DNA of 64,000 nucleotides, taken from contig NC_134770.1 in assembly GCF_050436995.1 (NCBI RefSeq), positions 5,652,501 to 5,716,500 of the forward strand, in the 5' to 3' direction. The notes under the pieces are model-generated. The model ran no database searches and was not told the DNA's origin. It saw only the letters and a list, made by a program, of their open reading frames with translations. The position numbers were made by a program, and so were the translations under genes. The stretch comes from Anticarsia gemmatalis (taxonomy: Eukaryota; Arthropoda; Insecta; Lepidoptera; Erebidae). This document shows positions 10,434 through 22,396 of this stretch, one piece after another; positions within the stretch are counted from its first letter, which is position 1; every line of letters begins with the position of its first letter.

Positions 10434-10454
10434 TTAATCATTATTTTCAGATTA

Positions 10455-10525
10455 TCTATAGCGCAGTCGGTAGTAGGCTCTTCCGTCAGCTGATCATGAG
10501 GTCTAATCCGAGTCCTATGTGTTTG
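10455..10525 (+). mobile_element. tRNA-like SINE head fragment
   Basis: TATAGCGCAGTCGGTAGTAG looks like a pol III A box and AGGTCTAATCCGAGTCC resembles a decayed B box. Acceptor-stem pairing is absent, so it is not a functional tRNA gene. Confidence 0.45.
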
Positions 10526-11187
10526 ATGTCTCAGGCAGGCAAAATACTATTGGTGTTATCTAATTTATATTAGAATTGGAAATACAAAATTCGTTCCAGT
10601 CTTGAACCATTATTATCGGCCTCGATCGATCCAATACTGTAGTTCTCAGAATCATATTGCTTTGTCAAAATTGGACATGCAAACTATCTGTTTTCAAATA
10701 AATTGCATATTGCGTATCCGTGTCATATCATGTCCAGAACTATGTCTGTGCTAGACAATTTCCTGTGATCTAAGAACTATTTATTGTTTTAAAACCAATC
10801 CCAGTTTAGCTGGAAAAATATAGCCTTTTATATTGGTCAACTTATTTTAATCTGCGTCTGTACGTGACACAGTAACGAGAAATATAATTTCACTAGTTTT
10901 TATAAGTGTTTTTCCATCCATTTTGCAATTAATTAATATATTATTATGATGATAGAGGATAATATAATAGATTCTCTTTACGATAAGAGTAACAATGATC
11001 TAGTTTTTTTTTCCAATGCGCTAATTTGATAAATTACTCGTCATTTTGAATCATGTTTATCCACTCAGCTTAATGTTAAATGTCGAGTAAGTGGTAGGTA
11101 GTTAACTGTGAGAAAAACTTGTGAATTTTACTTCGGGTAAAAAATAGTAAGAGGAGATCAGAATTTTTACTGAGTTAACTACACGTT

Positions 11188-11290
11188 TGGCGCAGTGGTT
11201 AAAGTAGCCACCTCGTCCCAAGAACCGTAGTGCCCCGTCTGGTGGGTTCAAATCCCACCCGGGACAAATCTTTGTGTGGAAAGCACGAGT
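11188..11290 (+). mobile_element. tRNA-headed SINE 5' region
   Basis: TGGCGCAGTGGTTAAAGTAG followed by GTGGGTTCAAATCCCACCCG gives clear A and B boxes, but the spacing is longer than in a tRNA. A SINE-like AAATCTTTGTGTGGA follows. Related heads occur at 34553, 35738 and 58919. Confidence 0.6.
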
Positions 11291-12296
11291 ATTTGTTCTG
11301 AGCCTGGTTGTCAATCTATATAAGTATGTATGTTTATCAGTTATTTGGTTACCGTACAACAAGCTCTGTTGGAATCAAATAATCATATGTGAGTTGTCTA
11401 ATAATATTTATTTATTTAATAGAAAACCCGAGTTAAACAGGGCACCTTGTATTACATAAAGTAGGTATAATATTAGTCTACCTATATACTTTCTCGAAGC
11501 AATAATATATATTTATAACAAGAAACAATTATTAATCGCAACAAGAAACTTGTGAGGCGTGTGTGAGGGAATTTTCCTAATTAAACTTGCGTTGACACAA
11601 ATATCTAAGTTTGTGAACAAACACTGTTCATTTTGTTAGCGGATTGAGATAGGTGAGCCTATTATTATCTTGTAAGACGGGTATGAGGCGAGAAAAGACG
11701 TGTAAATTGGTACTGTAGCTAGATTTTCCACAGTTGGTAATATAGAGTATCGAAAGTTGAGCTTCGAATATAACCTAACTGAAATGGTCGTTTCTGGGGA
11801 ATCCGATACACAGGCATTTCATATTAATATAACAGTTTAGTAACTTGGTTGTTAGGAATAGTCGATAGTGGTAGAAACTCCAATACCATACGAATGAATT
11901 CCTTTTATTGTAATTTCATCCCGCATATATTACACAGATATCGAGTTTTCATTAAATATCTAGTAAATAATGCTAAAAATAATTAGAATATTCCAAAAGA
12001 CTAAGTAAGAATAAACTCATTGTCTATATGACTACTTAAAAACTCCAGCGAAAAACAAATTGAAACGCCATTTTGTCAAGAATATTCAACAAAAATGTAG
12101 GTTGTCGTGAATGCAAATGCCCCACAAGCCTTATTAAAAGCTGCACAGAAACAAACACAAGCTTCATAATGGCTGGAAGTTACTTTGTACAGTTCTTCAG
12201 ACGAGCTCTCGAGGTTAAGGGGTACAGCTTTGCATTTTATTACTAAGACTACGTTTTAAAAGGGTTTTGCTTGCGTAAAATTTGTATTTTGTACCG

Positions 12297-12456
12297 CAAT
12301 TCTCTACCACTATCGACTTCTGACGACCTTCTAGCGAAAAATTGTGCATGACCATCGGTTCAGCGCCTCTAGTGTGCGACGTAGAAACTATTTTTGCAGT
12401 ACATTTTAAATGTCAAACTCTCGATACTCGCGTTACTGACTGCTGAAGTTATGAGA
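12297..12456. mobile_element. Palindromic MITE (family M2)
   Basis: The ends are GCAATTCTCTACCACTATCG and an inverted, decayed counterpart. The core contains CAGCGCCTCTAG and GCAGTACATTTTAAATGTC. It is one of about ten copies in the window. Confidence 0.65.
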
Positions 12457-12529
12457 CAGCTATTAAAAATCAGCTAATAATGTGTCTAAGTGCGTGTGTA
12501 CAATAATGTAGCTACTCTTGCTGATATTC

Positions 12530-12670
12530 GGCGGCCAGCTTCATTTAAACTTACTGTGCAGTAATTTGTTCATAGTTTATCCTGAAGGACCAGCCATACG
12601 CCCGTTATAGAACAGGCTTAATTTGCTCTCCGAAGCATGGAGTAAGACCTCAACTAACCTAACTCCGGGC
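12530..12670 (-). mobile_element. tRNA-type SINE (family S3) body fragment
   Basis: ATATTCGGCGGCCAGCTTCA and later TTTGCTCTCCGAAGCATGGA match, in reverse, the 3' end and the core hairpin of the full copy at 55930-56281. The head is missing. Confidence 0.55.
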
Positions 12671-12756
12671 AAATTATTGACTATTTCTTTATTGTTGAAA
12701 CCAGGAAATAGTCCGACCGACTAGTTTCATCTCTTATTTTGAATCCCGATTCAAAC

Positions 12757-12914
12757 TATCACGTATTTCAGTTGACACCTACTTGAAAGCCACTATGCTG
12801 TACATTGTTTTCTCCCTTAGGTTATAGTGATGAACACGTTACGTCAAAGCAGCAATGTACTGAATAGTGGCCATCAATTTGACGTACACTACTTGTCAAC
12901 TGAGATACGTGATA
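12757..12914. mobile_element. Palindromic MITE (family M1)
   Basis: A complete 158-bp copy with inverted ends TATCACGTATTTCAGTTGAC and GTCAACTGAGATACGTGATA, only one mismatch apart over about 20 bases. This is the clearest copy for defining the family ends. Confidence 0.75.
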
Positions 12915-12954
12915 AACCCGCTAAATACCCCACCGATGCACCATAGCCTCTATG

Positions 12955-13075
12955 TGCTATCATCATCATCATCATCATCATCATTATATTAGGCTGTAGA
13001 CGTGCACTGCTGGACATAGGCCTCCTCCAACGAGGTCCACAAATGTGCCGATGTGCCATAGCCAAACAAAAAGTA
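12955..13075 (-). mobile_element. LINE 3' tail with (ATC)n microsatellite
   Basis: The minus strand reads GGAGGCCTATGTCCAGCAGT, CACGTCTACAGCC and then a GAT run (seen on plus as eight ATC units from 12960). This is a familiar lepidopteran RTE-like LINE tail; only the tail remains. Confidence 0.6.
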
Positions 13076-13423
13076 ACAGACAGACAAACCGAGGTACTTT
13101 TATAAAGGGCTCCCACAAAATAAATTTACATTTTATTAATTAATTAACAAATATGAAAGTTTCAGTCAGTTTTTAAACATGGTGTCGCTTGATGACTCAT
13201 TAGTGTCAAAATGTTTTGAGGCAATTTGTATACTGAATAGTGTGAATGGAGTGCCTAATTAAAAAGAGAAAGTAATTAAAGTATTCCAGGTAGCTGGTTT
13301 TCAGAGTAATTGTAACTTAATTTAACTCACTGCTATGCTCTTAATAAAAGGTTGAAAAAAATCTTCTCTAAGTCTTTCGTGAGCTTTTCACTGAATTATT
13401 TAACTGTTCGATGACAGTAGAGC

Positions 13424-13569
13424 GATTCTTTATAGTCGGTACTATAGAGTATCGAGAGTTTGACGTTTAAAATATACTGCAATAAGTAGTTCCTACGGCG
13501 CCCGCTAGAGGCGCTGATCCGATTTTCGTTCATTTTATTCCGATACCTAGCCGGTTGTAGAGAATCGCC
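13424..13569. mobile_element. Palindromic MITE (family M2)
   Basis: A complete copy in opposite orientation to that at 12297. It runs from GCGATTCTTTATAGTCGGTA to GCCGGTTGTAGAGAATCGCC and contains CGCCCGCTAGAGGCGCTGAT. Confidence 0.7.
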
Positions 13570-14725
13570 TTACAGCGTTTACATTAAATAAATTCATAAG
13601 AGCATAATAAATTGTCGTTTCTTATTAAAAACAACCAGCATTTTGAAAGATAGTTGATTCAATATTTTTTAAATATTATAGTTTACAAAAGAAAGGATAT
13701 TTGGATTTGACTATTACTTTTAAATTGATGAATTGATTGTCTGAGAAAAATGAATTCAAATAATGCAGTTTGATTTGGGCTTATGGCTGCTATTTTATCA
13801 AATCGAATAGGATCATGTCGTCCGTAGACCAAACTTTGTAGTTTCATTGTCCCCGCATGATATACAGTCATAAAATAAAGAAATAAAAATATTATAGTGC
13901 ATATTATACATTAAAATTGCAATATCTTTTAATGAAAATGCTAACTTTGTTAACCCTCTCTGTTTAATTAAAAAACTGCGGCTTTAGGGATGCGCCAAGT
14001 AACTCTCTAATAAAATATCAAGTTAAGTTAATTAAGCTATAATTTTGAAATACATAGTATTTATGTTTCAGTGATAGTATGAGTTTATTCCTCATGTAAT
14101 AGATTTTAAATTTAAACCATTAATCATATGTATATTGATTAAATATCACTCCTTTTATACTCTAAGGGGTCGGCAGAAGTGCACAAAACACACCCGCGTT
14201 TTGCCATTAACAATTTTAGTCCCATGTAATAGGGGGCGAGCCTATCACAAAACTATCGTCTACCACTAGAACCAACAATCGAGAGCAAAATACAAAAGAT
14301 ACTCGACACATTCATCACAAATATAATAAAAAATACATCCAAACATGAAAAAGGTTTCAGCCCTAAAACTTTATAGATAAAACTTACCCCTTAATTAAGG
14401 GATGTTTATTTTTAATAAAGAAAGCCTGTACAAGTTTTAATTTAACGTGCATCTTCCCGAGGGTAAAGGGTACAACTTTTACCCTAAACTTTTGACTGTT
14501 ACCCTTTCAGGGTTCGTTGGGAGTGAAGGAATGGATGGAAAAGTTTTTAGTTAGAGTTTTTTATTCTTTAATATGGGAAAGTGAATTTCGTTATTGTGAT
14601 TCCAGAGATAGTTTGTTGATATAGAAAATGCTTTTCCTGTTGACATAGTTTTTATATGTCGCGACTGTATCTTTGTATCAATATATTATTTACTTTGACT
14701 GTTTGGCGCTTGTTTGTTTGTTTCT

Positions 14726-14800
14726 TTGGCGCAGTTGATAGTGTATACGACAGCGGATAATGAGGCCTTGGGTGCAATTCCGGGACATAGTGCTATTGAT
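14726..14800 (+). mobile_element. tRNA-like SINE head fragment
   Basis: TTGGCGCAGTTGATAGTGTA (A-box-like) and GAGGCCTTGGGTGCAATTCC (decayed B box) match the head of SINE family S3 (55930). The downstream body is not recognisable. Confidence 0.5.
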
Positions 14801-14893
14801 CTTTTCTTACCTACATATTTACCACTTACACTTAACGTTCGTGATCATAATCATTTAATTGTCAGAAATGTGGTAATAACAAAGATATCTTCT

Positions 14894-15084
14894 TAATATA
14901 TAAAATTCTCGCGTCACAGTTTTCGTTACCAAACATCTCCGAAACGGCTTGACCGATTCTCAAGAAATTTTGTGAGCATATTGAGTAGGTCTGAGAATCG
15001 GCCAACATCTATTTTTCATACAAATAAGTGACACTATTTTTTATTAAATTTAAATGGCAAAGCAACGTTTGCCGGGTCAGCTAG
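14894..15084 (+). mobile_element. Helitron-like element (family B)
   Basis: The copy starts TTAATATATAAAATTCTCGC and ends TTTGCCGGGTCAGCTAG before a T. The right end resembles family A but the interior differs (TTGACCGATTCTCAAGAAAT). The complete copy is about 190 bp and non-coding. Confidence 0.55.
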
Positions 15085-15517
15085 TGAATGATATATGTAT
15101 ATTATTATTTATTGATATTATATTCAATCGTTACACGCATTAAACAGTAATAAGAGTCAGCTTTTTTGTATTTATTCAGATTCACATTTTTATTTAATAC
15201 GTTTGAGTAGTTTTATATACTAGCAAATACTTAGTACAGCGATATTACTTTCGGACTGAGTAAAAAAAAATACTGTCCCCAAAACACTAAAATAAAATAA
15301 ACATAGACTTTCCACTAAGTGCCCACGATTCATAATTATTTAGTAACATAATTTATTTGACATAAGTAAATAATTATAACTTGAAGTATTTTTCTAGAAA
15401 CTAATTAGTAAGCTCTAAAAAACATTACATTGAAACTAAAGTTTTAGTAAGAAAACGAATACCTAATTTTAATTAATGATTCTAATTGACTTTCAAACTT
15501 TGATCTTCTAACCGTAT

Positions 15518-15760
15518 TCTACTAATAAATAAATTGTTTGTTTGTTTGAACGCACTTATCTCAGAAATGACTGGTTCTAGTAACATTATTTTTGTGTCAA
15601 ATAGTCCAGTTATTGAGGAAAGTTACAGGCTATATAATATTATGCTATGACTATTAGGAGCAGAGTACCAAAGAGTGTTTGTAAAAATGTTACAAAGACG
15701 GGGAAAATTATGACCCACTCTTTCTTATGTGATACAAGCGAAGCTGCGCGGGTATGTTAG
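15518..15760 (+). mobile_element. Helitron-like element (family A), diverged
   Basis: The copy starts TCTACTAATAAATAAATTG with the GTTTGTTTGTTTGAACGC block. It continues through GGAGCAGAGTACCA and ends GCGCGGGTATGTTAG, so the terminal CTAG has mutated to TTAG. Confidence 0.6.
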
Positions 15761-15771
15761 TAATAAACACT

Positions 15772-15945
15772 TAAGAGTTTGTTTGTTACGCGCTATTCTT
15801 AAGAACTACTAGTTCGATTTAATAAATCTATTCGTAGGGGAAGGCTATATCATCACGCTATGACTGACAAAAGAGGAGTAGCAATACAAAATGATATGAA
15901 AACGGGCCAACAAAGTGCACTTAGGCAAAGTCGCGCGCGGTGTTA
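15772..15945 (+). mobile_element. Second Helitron-like copy (family A) directly after the first
   Basis: GAGTTTGTTTGTTACGCGCT and TATATCATCACGCTATGAC recapitulate the interior of the same family only 12 bp after the preceding copy. The 5' TC end is missing and the 3' end is badly decayed. Confidence 0.5.
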
Positions 15946-16844
15946 AGTTAAAATAACTACCATCTTTTTACTCATTTAATAATGTTAATTGAGATCTTTT
16001 AATATTAAGATTTTAAGCGAGTTTTAAACTGCTTCCTAAGCGCCGTTTTAATATTTTATTAATGACTCGTTTTGAGTGCTTAATTGATTATTAAGTTGTT
16101 TGAAACGGTTATAACCAGTTGCAATTAAGCAGTTAAATATCAGTTAGTTTACAGGCTTATAGCGCATATAGGTGGATTTGGAGCCTGGATGGGAGACCGT
16201 TCAGGGATTTTTGAGCAGACACTCACTCACTGTGCTGAGGTGGACAAGTTAAAAACCATTTCCAATAGCTGTTAATTTTAATGACAATAGTATAACTTTG
16301 AAGATAATTGAATGCAAGAAACTGGTTATGATATTGTGATAAAGCTATTCTTAGGTTTTAAAAATGTGTGCTACCGAACTCCTTCTTTCAAATGTCAATA
16401 AGATACACTAATTAAAATGAGTTAAAATTAAGTTTAAACTGAAATAAATTGACAAAGAACCATGTTTTATAAAACATTTCATAACAAAATATGTAAATAT
16501 ATTAAGTTACGTTCAAAGTAACTTTTGATTTATAACCTCAACGGTCAGGTGTAAACTAATTTGTAACCCTTTCCAGAGATTAACCACGGCCGGGTACGGA
16601 ACCCAGTTCCTTCCGGTGTGCGGATTGGGCGCTTGGGGTAATTTAACTTAACTATGAGATAGATGGGGTAACATAGTGGGTTATGGGGTCTTGTTATGGT
16701 TTGCCAAGGTCATAATTTTTTTTAGGTTTTCTGGCGGGTGCATGAATTTTTGTCATCATATCTAAAAAATATCGTGACCAAAGTATAGCAAAATTTACAT
16801 GTTCTAAAATCCTTAACAGATACTTTAAATTAAATAATTCATTG

Positions 16845-17096
16845 CTGTCCTGTTGCTGGGCAAGGGTCTCCTGGAAAAGGGCAGGGGCGATGCCTTGAGT
16901 CCACCACGCCGGCCAAGAAGCGCATTAAAAAAAATGGTAAAGAACTGTGTTAAAGGCATATCAAGTTGCATCACGATGTCTACCTTTACCTTTAGAACAA
17001 CTTTAGTTACTTCAAAAAGTAATTGTTGTGTAGCCTCGAGCTAGAACTTTTGACCACTTGCGTGAGAGGCGATCACTTAAACTACTCTACTATCAT
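16845..17096 (-). mobile_element. tRNA-headed SINE (family S1), diverged
   Basis: The reverse strand carries the S1 order: head near 17090 (decayed B box around 17035-17055), GGTAAAGGTAGACATCGTGA-like middle, and a tail ending at TGTTGCTGGGCAAGGGTCTC on plus (16850-16870). Confidence 0.55.
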
Positions 17097-17599
17097 TACT
17101 CTACATTAAATACTTTCTACTGAATGCGAAAAACGACAAGGAAAAGCGAACTAAATTAAATTAGCAATGCAAACATAGAACTTATTTCATAAAAAGTGGA
17201 TATTACAGAACTAACTCAGAACGTTTTCATTTTAATTTCATTGGTAACCGGTGGGTTTCTAAGATAAACAGCGAACTGCCGGACGGGGTAAGGGTAAGAA
17301 ATAGAATTATATTTATGTTTGTTTTAATTATTAGTGTGTGGGTGATCATTTAACTATAGTTTAGAACACCTTTTGATAGAAGAGTATTTATTGATTGTCA
17401 TAGAATAATAAAAAACGTACTTTTATTGCTTAAAATCGTCTACGAAAATAAGCTTTTCATATCGCCATAACTTTTTTCACACAGTGATTTGAAATGAGCT
17501 CCAATAGTAACTATTGTAGTATATTATAAGACCTTTCTAATGACATATGTCAAGTCGTTATTGGTATCAAGGACCGTTTTGTCCGGTCCTCCTTTAGCT

Positions 17600-17700
17600 T
17601 ATTAATGTCCCACTGCTGGGCAAGGGTGTCCTCTCGAAATGAGGGAGGGGTTTCCCTGAGTCCACCACGCTGGCCAATTGCGGGTTGGGGACTTTACACC
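17600..17700 (-). mobile_element. tRNA-headed SINE (family S1), 3' end only
   Basis: ATTAATGTCCCACTGCTGGG to GCGGGTTGGGGACTTTACAC is the 3' third of family S1 in reverse orientation. The head is missing. Confidence 0.6.
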
Positions 17701-17934
17701 TTTTCGAAAAATGTATTCAAGGAAATAATATGTTCTTTCCTACACCAAAAACTACCCACATCTGAAAATATAAGCTCTTATTTGAAATAGGTATACTTCA
17801 TATTTTATTCTTCAAATATATGAAAGGAAGAATTTATTTATAAGACTTAGGATTTCAGAAATAACACGTATTTTCTACAGATTCCCTCAGCTTGGTTCAC
17901 ATTTCTTAGTTTTCGTGACGACTTTGTGTGTTGC

Positions 17935-18262
17935 AAGCGGTTGCAAGACCGAATTTGAAATTCGGTTCGGCATTAATCGGCTTAGCCGAGCGGCAAAAAT
18001 GACTATGAATGTGCGATGAACGTTAGAGAAAAATGTCGCTCGACATCGCCGCGCCTGAATATTTGAATTAAAATTTTATTGCTCTCATGTGTTACAAAGG
18101 TATATTATCAATCGTGTAAGGTATAAGTTGTTGTCAATCAAATTGTGACGATCGGACCTGAAAGTAGTACGTGATCGGCGCAAGCCGAACAAGTGCAGTA
18201 ATTGCTTCAAGTCGGTTTTGTTGTTCGATAAATATTGCCGAACCGAATGTGCCGATCCGAAT
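17935..18262. repeat. GC-enriched imperfect inverted repeat
   Basis: ATTCGGTTCGGCATTAATCG at 17962 is answered by its approximate inverse around 18235-18255 (ATTGCCGAACCGAATGTGCC). Each side also holds further CGGCT/AGCCG motifs, including TCGGCTTAGCCGA. Spacing between arms is about 250 bp. No family is recognised; a decayed DNA transposon is possible. Confidence 0.4.
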
Positions 18263-18525
18263 ATGTGTATAACAAGCCTTAGACAAAATGTAACATGTTT
18301 TAAGTCGTATTTCAGTCAAACGTACAGTTTTGCTCTAAATATTTACTTATTAAGGTTTCGTGTACACGAGATATTCTCGCTTTAGTTATTTATAGAAGCA
18401 GGTATGTTTTAGAGTTTAAGTGAAAGTATTGAATTAAGTACTTAAACATTTCGAGAAGGTTTATTGCTCTATATTTATTGCGTCAGGTTTTCTTTTGCTT
18501 ACAGCGTCCGTTTTCTGTACTTAGT

Positions 18526-18657
18526 AACTATCGACTACCGGCTAGCTATCGAGAATATTGTATTAAAATCCGATTAGCGCCTTTAGCGGGTGTCACAAGT
18601 ACTAATTTTTCAGTAAATTTTAAATGATCTGTTGGTACCGACTATAGAGAAACGCGT
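18526..18657. mobile_element. Palindromic MITE (family M2)
   Basis: A copy lacking some of the left end: TATCGACTACCGGCTAGCTA to GTACCGACTATAGAGAAACG. Confidence 0.6.
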
Positions 18658-18982
18658 TACAGCCAACACGGTTTAAATTTTATAATGCTGACATAAATAG
18701 TTTTGGTTTGAAGTATTAAAACATATAAAAAATGTAACTAGTATTTCCAAATTAACACGATTTTTGATTCATAAAATTCAGTCACTAAATAACGAAGTTT
18801 TATAATTTAAAAACAGCATATCTACATTTTAAAACCACATTACATTGCATGCTCACCGAATATTTTCCACGAAAAATGTAGAGAACTCGCTCCAGATTGC
18901 GTTCAGTGTACAAATGGACCTAAGTGAGTGCTTTTAATAAATAAATTTGTAGAGTGCACCTGTAGTACAACAACTTAGTAGA

Positions 18983-19231
18983 AGGAGCCCGTAGCCAGTT
19001 GCGCTCACCGGCCGCTAAACGATCTGTGGGTTAAGCAAACCTTGGCGCGGTCATTCCATAGATGGGTGACCGCATAGTGGTATTTGAACAGGGCGTCCCC
19101 GTGCTTCGGAGGGCACGTCGAAAGTAGGTCCCGGTTGTTGTCAATTAAGATAACAGTCGTTAAGCCACGTCAAAGGCCTGCTTGAACAACTTTGACACTA
19201 GGTTGACCACTAACCATACGACAAGAAGAAG
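18983..19231 (+). mobile_element. 5S-rRNA-like SINE, full copy with target duplication
   Basis: Flanked by the 10-bp direct repeat ACTTAGTAGA (18973-18982 and 19232-19241). The head contains GATCTGTGGGTTAAGCAA and ATAGATGGGTGACCGC, which track the internal control region of insect 5S rRNA. Next comes a hairpin core CCGTGCTTCGGAGGGCACG, then GGTCCCGGTTGTTGTC, AACAACTTTGACACTAGG and a tail ending in AAGAAGAAG. It is the best-preserved copy of the family. Confidence 0.78.
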
Positions 19232-19299
19232 ACTTAGTAGAGCGTCTTGTGTGCACGTTTCGAGGCTACAGAGCTTTTTTGTTTTTTTTTCATCAGTTA

Positions 19300-19405
19300 C
19301 CTACCGCCCCACTGCTATGCAAGGGTCTCCTCACTACCGAGAGAGGTTAGGCCTTAAGTCTACCACTCTAGCCAAGTGCCAGTTGGGGACTTTACATGCC
19401 TTCAT
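19300..19405 (-). mobile_element. tRNA-headed SINE (family S1), 3' end only
   Basis: CCCCACTGCTATGCAAGGGT to CCAGTTGGGGACTTTACATG in reverse orientation, truncated before the head. Confidence 0.55.
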
Positions 19406-19736
19406 ATTTATGAAGCATGTAAAATCCCCAAACATTCTTTTAAAACATTATTTTCTTGTTTAAGATGGAGGTGTACAACATGTAAAAATATAGAACACAA
19501 GTGAATCTTATGCTTGCTGACTATGGCCTATTTGCTACAGCTACTTTACTAAGAAAATACACATACTTGGACAAAATGGTGGGCTAGATAAATTGTGCAT
19601 GCCAAGGCTCTCTACTAAGTTGCCGGACTATAGTATAAATTCTGGTAAATTTGGAGATTCTCCCCTATTCATAGCTGCTTTAGAGGAATGTACACACCAG
19701 AATTCTTGAGAATATTTTTTAAGTAAATTAATTATT

Positions 19737-20045
19737 CGCTCGTATTCGAGTGGTATAAGTTGACACCTCTCAAGCCAGTGGTCGCAGGTTCGAACTAGAG
19801 GCAACACACCAATGACTTTTCGAAGTTATGTGTGTATTAGAAATAATCATCACTTGTTCCAACGGTGAAGGAAAATATCGTGATGCAATCTTGCATGCCT
19901 GAGAGTTCTTTCAAACAGTTCTTGAAGGTATGCATAGTCCCCCAACCCGCATTTGGCCAGCGTGGTGGACTCAAGGCCAAACCCCATCCTCGTTACGGGA
20001 GTAGACCTAGCAGTGGGACATTAATGGGTTAAGTTTATTTATTTA
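19737..20045 (+). mobile_element. tRNA-headed SINE (family S1), complete
   Basis: The head reads GAGTGGTATAAGTTGACACC with B box GGTCGCAGGTTCGAACT. The body follows with CACACCAATGACTTTTCGAA, GGTGAAGGAAAATATCGTGA, CCAGCGTGGTGGACTCAAGG and AGCAGTGGGACATTAATGGG, then a TTTATTTATTTA tail. It is the reference copy in plus orientation. Confidence 0.7.
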
Positions 20046-20180
20046 TTTTTAAATTAATGGCAGAAGTCGATTAAAGTGTCCATTTCTTTTGGATTAATGA
20101 TAGTCTATTCTAAACTACTTATAGTTTTGTACATTACACTACATTTAGGACTTCGATTTTCAGAACCCTCCTCTACACAA

Positions 20181-20398
20181 TCTATACTAATATTATTATG
20201 TTTGTTTGTTCGCGCTAATCTCAGAAGCTACTGGTCCGAAAAGTGTTAGATAGCCCATTTATCAAGGAAGGCTATAGGCTATATATCATCACGCTACGAC
20301 CAATAGGAGCAGAGTACCAGTAAAAATGTTACAAAACGGGGAAAATTGTGACCCATTCTCAATTATGTGACGCAAGCGAAGTTACGCGAGTCAGCTAG
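20181..20398 (+). mobile_element. Helitron-like element (family A)
   Basis: A complete copy from TCTATACTAATATTATTATG to GTTACGCGAGTCAGCTAG, followed by T. The hairpin CGCAAGCGAAGTTACG lies just before the end. Confidence 0.65.
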
Positions 20399-20849
20399 TA
20401 AAAAATAAAATAGCATCCTTTGAAAAACGCATGACTCTAGAATTATTGTGTATCATTATAATAATAGTCGATTATGATATTTTAAATAAATAGTCTTTCT
20501 AATTCATAGTTATCATAAGGTTAATATTACTATAAGCTTACGACATTTTGAATATTTGTACACAACAAGGAAGTATTGTAATCTACTCCAAAACAGTCAG
20601 AATTATTCAACGTGTTTAACCACTTCGTCCCATTAAATGTCCCATATATTTCAGCGTGAGCCAACGTTGCATGAAGCAACATACCATAAAATACCTCTAA
20701 ATTGCCAACTACCCTCATATTAATTATACCTCTAATGCATAATTTAATAAAATTAATTTACCCTAAAAATAAATGGGTAAAATAATTTACCCTCATACAT
20801 TTTATGACGTGTGCATTGCAGGGTTTGTAATGGTTGATTATGGTCGATA

Positions 20850-21178
20850 ACGCAGCATGATCGGTAGAGTATGCGATTGCCTCACTCCATCTGAGGTTTG
20901 AATCCCGGGTAGGGCCAAAAAAACATTCCTAAGTTTTGCCATCAAGAGATGCGAATTGACCGCAGTTTGAAAGTTTAGGTTTTATGCCTTGAAGAGCACG
21001 TAAAACTGTTGGTCCTGTGCCTCAAAATTCGCTGGTTGTGTCGGCTACTCGTCTCACCGAAACGGTCTATGAGATGCAAAGAATAAAAAATCCACACACT
21101 TGGACTGTTTAAACAAAGTCTTGCACTGGTGCTTGATTTCAATAAAACTGGCCACCGGTGCCGAATATCGGCTAGAAA
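20850..21178 (+). mobile_element. tRNA-type SINE (family S3)
   Basis: The head GCATGATCGGTAGAGTATGC with B box TGAGGTTTGAATCCCGGGTA precedes AGGGCC. The core (GCCTTGAAGAGCACGTAAAA), GGTCCTGTGCCT and the 3' end AAACTGGCCACCGGTGCCGA / ATATCGGCTAG follow. It is full length but diverged from 55930-56281. Confidence 0.65.
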
Positions 21179-22396
21179 AACATTTTTTACGAATTTTAAC
21201 GAAACGCGTTTTAATTAAGCATTTATTTCGAAATTATTTTTTAATTTGATTTATGAAGGCAATTTATTCGGCCCAGTGATTTCATTTTCAAAATGCGAGA
21301 TATTTTTTTGATTTATAGATTGGACGTGTACATTTTGATTAATTACTGCTTACCCTAACTGGGTAAAGGTAATCAGACTTGGCAATCAGAAAATATATTT
21401 TGTGAAAACTAAATTGTAGGGCCATTTTGTGTTGAGTAAAATTATTGTTATAAATCATTGTTATATTTTGATTGATGTGTACATTAACTTTTACATGCAG
21501 TAGAGCCTTTCTAATAAATAAATAATGACCATAACTTTGTTATAAGAAACATCAATTTGATCAAACAATAAATTAGTAGAACAAACTTACTTCTGATTCT
21601 CTAATATCTAGTTACAGTGTTTATCTATGTGTATTACAGCGTGTATAAATACATTTCTTTACTTATATATCTATACAAACTTTCTTTTTTTTAACTTTAA
21701 TATAACTGCAATCTGAAGGAGAGGCTTTTCCTCAGTAGTAGGACACAGCTTATTATAAAAATATGGACTGTAAACAAAAAGAGAAAACGTACCAAAATTC
21801 CAAATACTACCAAACATTAAACATACTTACCCTTAATTATAATAAGTCTCGCTTAATTAACACAAATAGGTAAAATTCCGTTAACGAGCTGTTTCATATT
21901 TTTCACATTCTCGAATATTTCAGTAATGTTAATTGCTTTATTATTGCCAGTATTAAAAACATAATAATCTAGGATTACGCGATCCGTTTAAATTACCTTA
22001 TACCTTATAATAATTACAGTTTAAAGACAATAGCCGTACAAATCTACTTTTAGTATTATTTACTTTGTTTTTATAAATAGCGGCCATTTTCTTTTTCCTT
22101 GTATTTTTGTTTGTTGTTTTTGATGTTAAAATAAGCTGGCATCATTAAAATTCAGAAATAAGAGAGCTTGTGATAAAATGTTTTGTAAACCTACTTCGCA
22201 GAAGTACTCACATATTTTTTATTATTTATTATTGCAACTACGCTGGTTATTGCCCGCGATCTTAGAATTGTCTATTTGGAAAAATCAAGCTTTTTTCTCG
22301 GAATACATGAACAACCTGAGTAACGTAACTAATATGCTTTTGTTTTACCTTTCAATCGTTAAATGTAATGTTAAAGTTTTAAGGATTCAATTAAAT

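Larger units (their letters stand above)
8183..12290. other. SPR upstream / 5' intronic DNA with scattered repeats
   Basis: No host coding sequence is supported. Recognisable content: a LINE tail (9033-9110), a tRNA-headed SINE (9487-9720), a Helitron-like copy (10185-10433) and SINE heads at 10455-10525 and 11188-11290. The rest is AT-rich. If the first untranslated SPR exon lies far to the right, this is intron; the sequence does not decide. Confidence 0.5.
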
